NCBI RefSeq assembly: GCF_000701505.1
Contig: NZ_JNJB01000012.1
Span: 62,001-126,000, forward strand
DNA: 64,000 bases
DNA from: Dyadobacter crusticola DSM 16708
GTDB taxonomy: Bacteria > Bacteroidota > Bacteroidia > Cytophagales > Spirosomataceae
Direction: 5' to 3'
Shown here: piece by piece, positions 48,657 to 57,034 of the stretch
Layout: each line of letters starts with the position of its first letter
Position numbering within the stretch: position 1 is the first letter of the stretch
The notes under the pieces: generated by a model
Seen by the model: the letters and a program-made list of their open reading frames with translations, nothing else
Databases searched by the model: none
Told to the model about the DNA's origin: nothing
Position numbers and translations under genes: made by a program

Positions 48657-49200
48657 AGGGATATCAGGAGGAAAGGGAGGATGGAGGAAAGGGAAAAGCC
48701 TTCGTTTTTTCCTTGTTCTTTTATCCATCCTCCTTTCCTCCATCCTCCTTCTTCCCTCTTTCTCACCGAAACACGAATACCACGTATCGGTGACGCACAT
48801 GCAGTTTAATCCATCTCAAAAGTCTTTTGAGGTAAGCATCCGGATTTTTACTGATGATCTTGAAAAGGGGTTGTCCCGGAGCAACGGCAACCAGCGTTTT
48901 GTTGTTAAAGACAATGACAAAAACGATGAATTGGTTGAAAAGTACATCCGGAAAGGCTTTGTGCTCACTGACGCGAACAGAAATCCCGTGGCTATGCATT
49001 ATGTGGGAAAAGAGCAGGAAGAGGATGCAACCTGGATCTATCTGGAAATTCCGTTTCAGGGAAAAACCGAGGGTTACCGTCTACAAAACAGCACGCTGTT
49101 GGAGGTGTTCGATGACCAGGTGAATATGACGAATTTGAAGCTTTTGTCAGACAAAAAGACCTTCCTTTTCAAAAAAGGCCAGACGATACACGCGCTCTGA
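48631..49200 (+). CDS. DUF6702-family protein
   Basis: 189 aa from the ATG at 48631 (MMFGKLFFKG); a TTG at 48619 and an ATG at 48634 are alternatives. It overlaps the rseP 3' end by 26 nt. A Lys/Gly-rich stretch is followed by a hydrophobic helix (LRFFLVLLSILLSSILLL, about 25-42), then HEYHVSVTHMQFNPSQKSFE, RIFTDDLEKGL, YVGKEQEEDATWIYLEIPF and LLEVFDDQVNM, which match DUF6702. The mature part is probably periplasmic. The codons for the region before the helix form half of a 17-bp inverted repeat. Confidence 0.82.
   Translation: MMFGKLFFKGISGGKGGWRKGKSLRFFLVLLSILLSSILLLPSFSPKHEYHVSVTHMQFNPSQKSFEVSIRIFTDDLEKGLSRSNGNQRFVVKDNDKNDELVEKYIRKGFVLTDANRNPVAMHYVGKEQEEDATWIYLEIPFQGKTEGYRLQNSTLLEVFDDQVNMTNLKLLSDKKTFLFKKGQTIHAL
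48676..48748. repeat. Polypurine/polypyrimidine inverted repeat in the DUF6702 leader
   Basis: GGAGGATGGAGGAAAGG (48676-48692) and CCTTTCCTCCATCCTCC (48732-48748) are perfect 17-bp inverted arms around a 39-nt loop. The left arm also contains a direct repeat, GGAGGAAAGGG (48667-48677 and 48683-48693). It lies inside the signal-peptide coding region just past the rseP stop. Confidence 0.7.
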
Positions 49201-49303
49201 AACCGGCCAAAATCAACCTGACAGGTAACGATTGGCATAGCTATTTTGTTTTATTATTCCCTTTCTTTTGAAAGGCCTTATTTATATATTGGGAAAAGAT
49301 TAT

Positions 49304-49318
49304 CTGTCATTTTGACAG
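49304..49318 (+). promoter_or_regulatory. Palindrome directly before the lon start
   Basis: CTGTCATTTTGACAG has perfect 6-bp arms and a 3-nt loop, ending one base before the lon ATG at 49320. As DNA it could bind a dimeric repressor; as RNA it would hide the start codon region. A heat-shock or proteostasis operator is an attractive but unproven reading. Confidence 0.5.
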
Positions 49319-49319
49319 A

Positions 49320-51842
49320 ATGCCTATGAAATTTGAACCTTCTGACTTATATAGTCGGCTACTGATGTCTGATTCCGACATGGATAGCCTCGAAATTGTT
49401 CCACTTGGCGGACCCGACGGTTCCGATGAGCCTTTTGAACTCCCGAATGAACTTGCCATTTTACCAATCAGACAAACTGTACTCTTTCCGGGAATGGTTA
49501 TTCCTGTCACTGTAGTGCGCCAAAAAGCGATTCGTCTGGTTAAAAAGATATATCGTAATTCTGATATCAATCAACGGATACTTGGTGCCGTGACACAGGC
49601 TATTCCTAACAAGGAGGATCCTACTGCGGAAGATCTTTACAACATTGGTACAGTTGCCCAAATTCTGAAAATGATCACATTGCCAGACGGAAATGTGACG
49701 ATTATCGTACAGGGAAGGCAGCGTTTTGAGATCAAAAATATCATCCATGAAGAGCCTTATCTCACAGCCGAGGTGCGTGCGATAGAGGATTCATTCGTTG
49801 GCCCGACCAAAAAAGAGTCGAAGGCGCTGCTTCAGTCATTGCGGGACGGAGCACACAAGATCATGCGGCTAAACCCGGAGATACCTCAGGAAGCCCGCAT
49901 CGCATTAGACAATATCGAAAGCCCCATTTTCCTGATCCATTTCCTTTCTTCCAACATCAATGTAGAAGTAGCTGATAAACAGAAGCTTCTCGAAGAAAGA
50001 AACGGACACAAGCAGGCAACACTTCTGCTTCAGTATATGATGCGGGAAATTGAAATGCTGGAACTCAAAAGGGAAATCCAGACGAAAGCGAGCTCGGATA
50101 TTGACCAGCAGCAGCGGGATTATTTCCTCCGCCAGCAGATCAAAGTTTTGCACGACGAACTGGGAATGGATAGTCCTGAGCGGGATCTCGACGAAATCCG
50201 CCTGAAAGCCAGTCAGAAAAAATGGTCTGACCAGGTTCGCATTCACTTTGACAAAGAACTGAATAAACTCCAGCGCATTAACCCGATGGCACCCGAGTAC
50301 CCGGTGACGATGAATTACCTGGAAACACTGGTGGACCTGCCTTGGGGACAATATACCAAAGACAATTTTGACCTGGTAAGAGCGCAGAAAGTACTCGACG
50401 CCGATCACTTCGGGTTGGAAAAAGTAAAGGAGAGGATCATCGAATACCTGGCGGTTTTGAAGCTGAAGGGTAATTTGAAAGCACCTATCCTTTGTCTTTA
50501 CGGACCTCCGGGAGTGGGTAAAACCTCGTTGGGTAAGTCCATTGCCAAAGCATTGAACCGGGAGTACATCCGGATGGCGCTCGGCGGAGTTCACGATGAG
50601 GCTGAAATCCGTGGTCATAGAAAGACTTACATTGGTGCAATGCCGGGTAAGATCATTCAGAACATCAAAAAAGCGGGTTCTGCAAATCCGGTTTTTATCC
50701 TGGATGAAATAGATAAGGTAAGCTCCGACTACCGGGGTGATCCTTCTTCTGCATTGCTGGAAGTTCTTGATCCCGAGCAAAACTCTTCTTTTACCGACAA
50801 CTACCTGGAAGTTGAATACGATCTTTCGAAGGTATTGTTTGTAGCAACTGCCAACTCGCTTGACACAATCCATCCCGCTTTACGAGACCGGATGGAGATC
50901 ATCGAAATGACCGGCTATACGATTGAAGAGAAATTGCAGATCGCAAAACGCTACCTCGTACCGAAGCAGCGCAAAGATCACGGACTGAAATCCGGCGACC
51001 TGAAAATTGACGATACTGCATTATTGCGCATTGCCGAGGGATATACAAGAGAATCCGGTGTGCGGAACCTTGAACAAAAAGTGGGTACCGTCGTGCGGAA
51101 AATCGCCAAATCTGTGGCAATGGAGCAGGAATATCCAAAGACACTCCGGGCTGATCATGTTGAGAAGTTCCTCGGACCCGAAATATTCGACAAGGATCTT
51201 TACCAGGACAATGATTTTGCCGGCGTTGTTACAGGTCTCGCCTGGACTTCGGTGGGTGGTGAGATACTTTTTATTGAAACAAGCCTGAGCCGCGGAAAAG
51301 GCAATCTGACGCTTTCCGGCCAGTTGGGGGATGTAATGAAAGAATCGGCGGTAGCTGCATTGTCCTACCTGAAAGCGAATGCAGACAGGCTCGACATTGA
51401 CTACCGGATCTTCAACCACTACGATCTTCACGTACACGTTCCTGCAGGCGCGGTACCGAAAGACGGACCTTCGGCCGGGGTTACCATGGTGACTTCAATG
51501 GCGTCCATTTTCACGCAGCGCCGGGTTAAGCCTTACATTGCGATGACGGGCGAAATAACACTGCGCGGAAAAGTGCTTCCAGTGGGAGGTGTGAAAGAAA
51601 AGATACTGGCAGCTCGCAGAGCGGGTGTAAAAGAGATCATTCTTTGTGTTAAAAACCGCAAGGATGTGGAAGAAGTACCGGCGAATTACATCAAGGATCT
51701 GTCATTCCATTATGTTGACACGATTGATGAAGTACTTGCGATTGCATTGCTTCCGGAGACGGTTAAGAATCCTATCAAGTTTGTTTTCCCGGAAGAGCGG
51801 AAAGAAAAAGAAGAAAGCGGTTTTGTTACGATCGATGCCTAG
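49320..51842 (+). CDS. lon: ATP-dependent protease Lon
   Basis: 840 aa. The N-terminal substrate-binding domain starts near residue 40 (LPNELAILPIRQTVLFPGMV). A coiled helical region follows (about 200-340). The AAA+ domain has Walker A GPPGVGKTS at 395-403 and Walker B VFILDEIDKV. The protease domain has catalytic S718 (KDGPSAGVTM) and K761 (GGVKEK), the Ser-Lys dyad of Lon at the same 43-residue spacing as in E. coli. It degrades misfolded and regulatory proteins. An alternative ATG lies two codons in. Stand-alone gene with a terminator after it. Confidence 0.96.
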   Translation: MPMKFEPSDLYSRLLMSDSDMDSLEIVPLGGPDGSDEPFELPNELAILPIRQTVLFPGMVIPVTVVRQKAIRLVKKIYRNSDINQRILGAVTQAIPNKEDPTAEDLYNIGTVAQILKMITLPDGNVTIIVQGRQRFEIKNIIHEEPYLTAEVRAIEDSFVGPTKKESKALLQSLRDGAHKIMRLNPEIPQEARIALDNIESPIFLIHFLSSNINVEVADKQKLLEERNGHKQATLLLQYMMREIEMLELKREIQTKASSDIDQQQRDYFLRQQIKVLHDELGMDSPERDLDEIRLKASQKKWSDQVRIHFDKELNKLQRINPMAPEYPVTMNYLETLVDLPWGQYTKDNFDLVRAQKVLDADHFGLEKVKERIIEYLAVLKLKGNLKAPILCLYGPPGVGKTSLGKSIAKALNREYIRMALGGVHDEAEIRGHRKTYIGAMPGKIIQNIKKAGSANPVFILDEIDKVSSDYRGDPSSALLEVLDPEQNSSFTDNYLEVEYDLSKVLFVATANSLDTIHPALRDRMEIIEMTGYTIEEKLQIAKRYLVPKQRKDHGLKSGDLKIDDTALLRIAEGYTRESGVRNLEQKVGTVVRKIAKSVAMEQEYPKTLRADHVEKFLGPEIFDKDLYQDNDFAGVVTGLAWTSVGGEILFIETSLSRGKGNLTLSGQLGDVMKESAVAALSYLKANADRLDIDYRIFNHYDLHVHVPAGAVPKDGPSAGVTMVTSMASIFTQRRVKPYIAMTGEITLRGKVLPVGGVKEKILAARRAGVKEIILCVKNRKDVEEVPANYIKDLSFHYVDTIDEVLAIALLPETVKNPIKFVFPEERKEKEESGFVTIDA

Positions 51843-51869
51843 GCTCGGTTTTTTTGAAGTTATCTAGTT

Positions 51870-51896
51870 AAAGAGGCGCTGAAATGGCGTCTCTTT
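51870..51896 (+). terminator. Terminator of lon
   Basis: AAAGAGGCGC and GCGTCTCTTT form a 10-bp stem (one G-U) with a 7-nt loop, followed by a T-run, 28 nt past the lon stop. Confidence 0.85.
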
Positions 51897-51954
51897 TTTA
51901 TTAGGGGTTAATAATTATAATTGGCGTCACATTAATGTACTTACTTCTTTAAAA

Positions 51955-53451
51955 ATGTCCTTACCGCAACTTTCATCCGAACTTCTGGATCAACGTCCTG
52001 ACTTGCTGCCGAACCACCGGCAGCTGCTCGCTTTGCCCGAAAAAATCATTCAGTTTGGTACTGGCGTGCTTTTGCGCGGACTCCCTGACTATTTCGTGAA
52101 CAAAGCAAATCAGGAAGGAATTTTCAATGGGAGGATTGTGGTAGTGAAATCCACCAATAATGGCGGAACGGACGCATTTAAACAACAACAAAACCTATAC
52201 TCGCATAGCATTCGCGGTATTGAGAATGGCCGGCAAGTTGACGAGACTGTGATCAATACATCGATCAGCCGGACCCTGAGCGCCGGTGCCGAGTGGGCCG
52301 ACATATTGAAGTGCGCTACTGACCCTGCGATAAGAATTGTCATTTCAAATACAACAGAAGTAGGCATTCAGCTCACCGATGACGATATTTTTGCCTCGCC
52401 GCCTGCTTCTTTCCCAGGCAAACTGACCGCCTATTTATATGAGCGTTTCAAAGCATTTGGCGGGTCGGAAGAATCGGGAATGGTGATTGTACCTACTGAA
52501 CTAATAGTGGGAAATGGGGCAAAGCTGCGCTCCATTGTCATCGAACAAGCCTCCCGTCACCAGCTTGAAGATGCATTTATCAGCTGGCTAGAAAATTCAA
52601 ATCACTTTTGCAGCTCACTGGTAGACCGCATTGTTCCCGGCAAACCTGACGCAGAAAGCATTGAAGAACTTTCAGAAAAGCTCGGTTTTCAGGATGATCT
52701 GATGATTATATCAGAAGTATACAGCCTTTGGGCAATTGAAGGCGACGCTTATATCCGCTCGGTGCTCAGCTTTGCAGAAGCGGATAGCGGCGTAGTTATT
52801 GAGCCCGTTATTGACCTGTATCGCGAATTGAAGCTTCGCCTGCTTAATGGTACACATACGCTGTCTTCGGGACTCTGCTTTTTGCGTGGACTGGAAACTG
52901 TGCGCGAGAATATGGAGACGCCGGAAACAGCTAGTTTCGTCACAAATCTGATGCTCAATGAGCTCGCTCCGGCGATACCTTACCCGGTAGATCCTGTTCG
53001 CGCGCGTGAGTTCGGAAGTCAGGTGCTGGATCGTTTCCGCAACCCATTTATCAGGCACCAGCTGATTGATATTACCGTACAATACACCGCAAAGATGAAA
53101 ATGCGGAATATCCCAACCTTGCTGGAACACTACAAGCACTCCGACCAGCCGCCGCTGTTATTTGCGAAAGGTTTCGCCGCTTTTCTGAATTTCATGAAGC
53201 CGGTAGTTCATAAAGACGGGAATTACTACGGAGATCTGGACGGCCGCCCCTACTCGATCCGTTGCGACTCTGCGGCTTACTTTGATGAAAAATGGAGAAA
53301 CGCTGCATCGCCGATCGACTTAGCGGAGCAGGTAATGAGTGATACAGACCTGTGGGATACTGACCTTACATTGCTCCCGGGCTTCGCCAATGCAGTAAAG
53401 GAAAATATGGTTGAAAAAGTGGAAGTGCTGACGATTATTCCGAAGAATTAA
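51955..53451 (+). CDS. uxaB: Tagaturonate reductase (altronate oxidoreductase)
   Basis: 498 aa of the long-chain mannitol-dehydrogenase family. The N-terminal Rossmann domain has IIQFGTGVLLRGLPDYFVNK. The catalytic K-x4-N-x2-H motif is K293, N298, H301 (KLRLLNGTH). The sequence FGTGVLLRG and the STNNGGTDAFKQQQNLYS stretch fit UxaB more than UxuB. It reduces tagaturonate to altronate with NADH in galacturonate breakdown. It is on the strand opposite to kdgK-eda and uxuA-uxaC, so it has its own promoter. Confidence 0.88.
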   Translation: MSLPQLSSELLDQRPDLLPNHRQLLALPEKIIQFGTGVLLRGLPDYFVNKANQEGIFNGRIVVVKSTNNGGTDAFKQQQNLYSHSIRGIENGRQVDETVINTSISRTLSAGAEWADILKCATDPAIRIVISNTTEVGIQLTDDDIFASPPASFPGKLTAYLYERFKAFGGSEESGMVIVPTELIVGNGAKLRSIVIEQASRHQLEDAFISWLENSNHFCSSLVDRIVPGKPDAESIEELSEKLGFQDDLMIISEVYSLWAIEGDAYIRSVLSFAEADSGVVIEPVIDLYRELKLRLLNGTHTLSSGLCFLRGLETVRENMETPETASFVTNLMLNELAPAIPYPVDPVRAREFGSQVLDRFRNPFIRHQLIDITVQYTAKMKMRNIPTLLEHYKHSDQPPLLFAKGFAAFLNFMKPVVHKDGNYYGDLDGRPYSIRCDSAAYFDEKWRNAASPIDLAEQVMSDTDLWDTDLTLLPGFANAVKENMVEKVEVLTIIPKN

Positions 53452-53512
53452 CGCAGCAAACGGTTTTTCCATTAAACCACTTGTATGCTTATATTTGGTA
53501 AAACACTGCATT

Positions 53513-53788
53513 ATGATTGTCCCATTGAACCTAAAATCAGAAACAGATAGCCTGGCGGATTTGCAAGGCAAAATGGACAAATGGATCAAAAATGGCGTAA
53601 GACTGACATGGTTGATCTGCACAGACAGTCAAATCACCTACACGTACGAACCAGGAAAACAGGTAGTATCCTGGAACTTTGAAGAAACACTCTCAGGCGG
53701 AGCTGTACTTCCTGAATTTTCAGTCCGCCTGAGTGATATTTTAGAATATCAAATCAAACTGCCTGGCTGTTCTGCCGAAACTCTTTAA
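53513..53788 (+). CDS. Truncated Uma2/DUF820-type protein
   Basis: 91 aa from the ATG at 53513. The sequence SETDSLADLQGKMDKWIKNG followed by VRLTWLI, TYTYEPGKQ and LSGGAVLPEFSVRLSDIL matches the C-terminal half of Uma2-family (PD-(D/E)XK) proteins, which are normally 180-200 aa. The N-terminal half is absent, and the nuclease E-x-K strand reads N-L-K, so catalysis is unlikely. It overlaps the opposing eda 3' end by 35 nt. Probably a decayed remnant of a transferred gene, though it could still be translated. Confidence 0.6.
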   Translation: MIVPLNLKSETDSLADLQGKMDKWIKNGVRLTWLICTDSQITYTYEPGKQVVSWNFEETLSGGAVLPEFSVRLSDILEYQIKLPGCSAETL

Positions 53789-54428
53789 CAAGTGCGATAC
53801 TTTCTGCTACTTTTTGCTCAATCCAGGGATAGTTCCCTTCTGCGATAATGTCTTTTGGAAAGAGGTTAGAACCCAATCCTACTGCATAAACGCCCGCACC
53901 AAACCACTCACTGATACTTTCGCGCGTAGGCTGTACTCCGCCTGTTACCATGATCTTCACCTTAGGCATCGGTCCGCGAATCGCTCTGACAAAGGCCGAT
54001 CCTACTACATCTCCCGGGAACAATTTTACGACTTCTGCACCCGCCTGCTGCGCATTGTATATCTCTGTAAGCGTAGCTACTCCGGGTATCCAGGGGATAT
54101 TTGCCCGCAAGCAAGCATTTCCAACGGCCGGATTAAGGCAAGGCGTCACAATGAAATCTGTTCCCGCATCTATGAATTTCTGCGCCGTGTCAGCATCATA
54201 AATGGTGCCGATCCCGAGTGAAAGTCCGGGCAGGCTTTCCTTTGTATAGGCCAAAAGTTCGGTGAATACAGTGAATGCATTATCCCCGCGATTTGTAAAT
54301 TCAATAGCTCTTGCACCGCCGCGATAGCTTGCGTTGACAATCTCTTTGGCGACTTCTATATCAGCATGGTAGAAAAGGGGCACAATGCCCACTTCGTTCA
54401 ATAGTACCAATGTTGTTTCTTTATCCAT
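53754..54428 (-). CDS. eda: 2-dehydro-3-deoxyphosphogluconate (KDPG/KHG) aldolase
   Basis: 224 aa class I aldolase, (beta/alpha)8 barrel. Schiff-base lysine K135 lies in VVKLFPGD, the base E43 in AIEFTNRG, with the phosphate-binding MVTGGVQPTRESI segment near the end. It splits KDPG to pyruvate and glyceraldehyde-3-phosphate, the last step of hexuronate breakdown. It follows kdgK by 36 nt on the same strand. Confidence 0.95.
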   Translation of the reverse strand: MDKETTLVLLNEVGIVPLFYHADIEVAKEIVNASYRGGARAIEFTNRGDNAFTVFTELLAYTKESLPGLSLGIGTIYDADTAQKFIDAGTDFIVTPCLNPAVGNACLRANIPWIPGVATLTEIYNAQQAGAEVVKLFPGDVVGSAFVRAIRGPMPKVKIMVTGGVQPTRESISEWFGAGVYAVGLGSNLFPKDIIAEGNYPWIEQKVAESIALVKEFRQNSQAV

Positions 54429-54464
54429 AATGATGTGAGTAAACCTGTGTAACGGGTACTTTAT

Positions 54465-55460
54465 CTATCTTTTAATTCTTCCCGAAGTTTCTCCCTGCCT
54501 GATCGCTTCCACTTCGTCAATGGTTGAAATCAATGCATCTCCTTCAATTGTGTGCTTCAATGCAGAAGCTGCAACACCGAACTCCAGTGCTTTTTGCTGG
54601 TCGTTGAAAGTAATTAATCCGTGGATCAAACCAGCGATAAAAGCATCGCCGCCACCTACCCTGTCAATGATCGGGTTTATCTCAATATCTTCGGTTTCCA
54701 GCAGCTGGCTCCCGTTCCACAAATAAGCTCTTAAAAGATTGTGGGACGCGCTGATTGAGGTTCTTTTTGTATCAACAATTGAACTAACCTGTGGATAAGC
54801 TGCTTGTAAGTTGACACAGGATTCCTGGAATTCGTTTCCATCAATGCCGAAAATCTCTTTGATATTCTCTTTATTGGCAATTACAAGATCAGTTCCGGCA
54901 GTAAGTTCAGGTAAAATTTCAGAAGGCTTTTTACCGTACTTCCACAAATTGGCCCGATAAAATATATCGCCGGAAACAGTAAGTCCGTACTTTCTTGCTA
55001 CTTTAATCCCGTCCAGTAATGCATCCGCCGCACCTTGCGACAATGCAGGTGTGATACCCGCCCAGTGAAACCATTTGGCATCTTTCAAAATACTATCCCA
55101 ATCTATCTCCTTCGGATCAATTTCAGCCAGCGAAGAATTAGCCCGGTCATACACGATCTGGCTCCCCCGCAACGCAGCTCCCATTTCCAGAAAATACACA
55201 GCCATTCTCGGTCCGCCATAAATGATATGAGATATGTCGACTCCATGAAATTGCAAATACTGTGCAGCAGCCCTGCCGATCGGGGAATCGGGAAAGCGCG
55301 TTACGTGTGCGGTATGATGCCCCCAGTAAGCAAGGGCAGTAGATACATTCGCCTCGCCGCCTGCATAAGTAACATTGAGTTGACGGGCCTGTTCAAAACG
55401 GGAAAAACCGGGAGTAGAAAGCCGCATCAGGACTTCACCGAAGGAAACTATTTGAGCCAT
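54465..55460 (-). CDS. kdgK: 2-keto-3-deoxygluconate kinase (PfkB family)
   Basis: 331 aa ribokinase fold. PfkB signatures: AGGEANVSTALAYWGH near the N-terminus and VGGGDAFIAGLIHGL near the C-terminus, in which the Asp is the catalytic base. The neighbours (eda downstream, uxaC and uxuA upstream) fix the substrate as 2-keto-3-deoxygluconate. First gene of kdgK-eda; a terminator separates it from uxaC. Confidence 0.92.
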   Translation of the reverse strand: MAQIVSFGEVLMRLSTPGFSRFEQARQLNVTYAGGEANVSTALAYWGHHTAHVTRFPDSPIGRAAAQYLQFHGVDISHIIYGGPRMAVYFLEMGAALRGSQIVYDRANSSLAEIDPKEIDWDSILKDAKWFHWAGITPALSQGAADALLDGIKVARKYGLTVSGDIFYRANLWKYGKKPSEILPELTAGTDLVIANKENIKEIFGIDGNEFQESCVNLQAAYPQVSSIVDTKRTSISASHNLLRAYLWNGSQLLETEDIEINPIIDRVGGGDAFIAGLIHGLITFNDQQKALEFGVAASALKHTIEGDALISTIDEVEAIRQGETSGRIKR

Positions 55461-55549
55461 ATTTTAGATAATGCCTTTCGTACAACGCAGCACAAGAAAG
55501 GCTTTGGTAAGGTTAAGAATTGATCAAAAATAACATTTTAAACATCAAA

Positions 55550-55577
55550 ATAGCCCACAACTAAGAGTCTGGGCTAT
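55550..55577 (-). terminator. Terminator of uxuA-uxaC
   Basis: ATAGCCCA and TGGGCTAT form a perfect 8-bp stem around a 12-nt loop, followed on the reverse strand by TTTTGATGTTT, 30 nt past the uxaC stop. It splits the uronate genes into two transcription units. Confidence 0.8.
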
Positions 55578-55608
55578 CTAATTACATTTTTATGAGAATC
55601 TAGTTTTT

Positions 55609-57033
55609 TCAAAAATCAAAATACTTGCTGGCATTGTGATAAGAGATATCCTGCACCATTTTACCCAACCACGGAATATCGTTTGGCAACTCACCATTGT
55701 CCACATCGTTCCCGATCAGGTTACACAATATCCTTCTGAAATACTCGTGGCGCGGGTAGGACAGGAAGCTGCGCGAATCTGTCAGCATACCGACGAAGCG
55801 ACTTAGCAGTCCCATATTCGATAATGCATTCATCTGCCGCTCCATTCCATCTTTTTGATCCAAAAACCACCAGCCCGAACCGAACTGCATTTTACCGGCA
55901 ACAGTACCGTCGTTATAGTTCCCCGTCATGGTAGCCAGCACTTCGTTATCGGCAGGATTAAGGTTATAAAGTACCGTTTTGGCAAGCTGATCGGTTGAAT
56001 CCAGCTTGTTCAGGAACTTCGATAACGCCTGTGCCTGGCTATAATCTCCAATCGAGTCCCAGCCTGTATCAGGACCAAGTTCACGGAGCATGCGTGCATT
56101 GTTATTCCGCAATGCACCTAAATGGAATTGTTGCGTCCACGATTTGGCATGGTCCATTTTGGCAAGATCAAACAGCAGCATTGACTTGAATGCAATGCGG
56201 TCTGCGTCACTGGCAAGCTGGCCAGATCTGGTCTGCGCGAATGCATTTTTAGCTGCTTCTTCATCAAAACTTGCGTAAATATGCTCTAATCCATGATCGG
56301 AAAGCCGGCCACCCATGGAAGCGAAAAAGTCGTGGCGGTTTTGAAGTGCCTCTAAAAGTTCGTTATAATCTGAAATCTGAGACTTCCCGGAACTTGCCGC
56401 AAGTTTGTCCAGGTAAGCATTGAACTCTTCCGGGCTATCGATCAGGAGCATTGCTTTGTCTGGCCGGAAGGTGGGCAATACTTTTATATTAAACCCGCTT
56501 TCTTCTATAAGCTTGTGATATTCCAGAGAATCTGTCGGATCGTCCGTGGTACAGATCACCTTCACATTCATTTTGTTCAGCAGGCTTTGAACTGAAAATT
56601 CAGGCTGCTTCAACTTTGCAGAGCACTCTTCATAAATCTCCCGCGCAGTATCCTTATTAAGCAAAATATCTACATCGAAATACCTGAGCAATTCAAGGTG
56701 AGTCCAATGGTAGAGCGGATTGCGCATGGTATAAGGTACCGTAGCTCCCCATTGCTCAAATTTCTCCCAGTCACTTGCATCTCCCGTACAGTATCGCTCA
56801 TTGATGCCGTTGGCACGCATTGCCCGCCATTTATAATGGTCACCGTACAACCATATCTGCGTAAGATTTTCAAACTGCCGGTCCGCCGCAATCTGGTCGG
56901 GCGGCAGGTGGCAGTGATAATCTATAATCGGCATTTCTTTCGCGTATTCATGGTAAAGAACACGTGCCGTCTCTGAGCGAAGGAGAAAATCTTCACTGAT
57001 AAAAGTCTTTTGAGCGGTAGCTATTGAAGTCAT
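55609..57033 (-). CDS. uxaC: Glucuronate isomerase
   Basis: 474 aa amidohydrolase-fold isomerase (E. coli 470). It has MPIIDYHCHLPPDQIAADRQ with the metal-binding HCH, KWRAMRANGINERYCTG, VKVICTTDDPTDSLEYH and GWWFLDQKDGMERQMNALSNMG, all UxaC signatures. It interconverts glucuronate/fructuronate and galacturonate/tagaturonate. The start is 1 nt after the uxuA stop. Confidence 0.96.
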   Translation of the reverse strand: MTSIATAQKTFISEDFLLRSETARVLYHEYAKEMPIIDYHCHLPPDQIAADRQFENLTQIWLYGDHYKWRAMRANGINERYCTGDASDWEKFEQWGATVPYTMRNPLYHWTHLELLRYFDVDILLNKDTAREIYEECSAKLKQPEFSVQSLLNKMNVKVICTTDDPTDSLEYHKLIEESGFNIKVLPTFRPDKAMLLIDSPEEFNAYLDKLAASSGKSQISDYNELLEALQNRHDFFASMGGRLSDHGLEHIYASFDEEAAKNAFAQTRSGQLASDADRIAFKSMLLFDLAKMDHAKSWTQQFHLGALRNNNARMLRELGPDTGWDSIGDYSQAQALSKFLNKLDSTDQLAKTVLYNLNPADNEVLATMTGNYNDGTVAGKMQFGSGWWFLDQKDGMERQMNALSNMGLLSRFVGMLTDSRSFLSYPRHEYFRRILCNLIGNDVDNGELPNDIPWLGKMVQDISYHNASKYFDF

Positions 57034-57034
57034 T

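Noticed and set aside
49905-50873. Minus-strand open frame of 322 aa inside lon
   Set aside because: Antisense to conserved Lon domains; no motif, odd composition.
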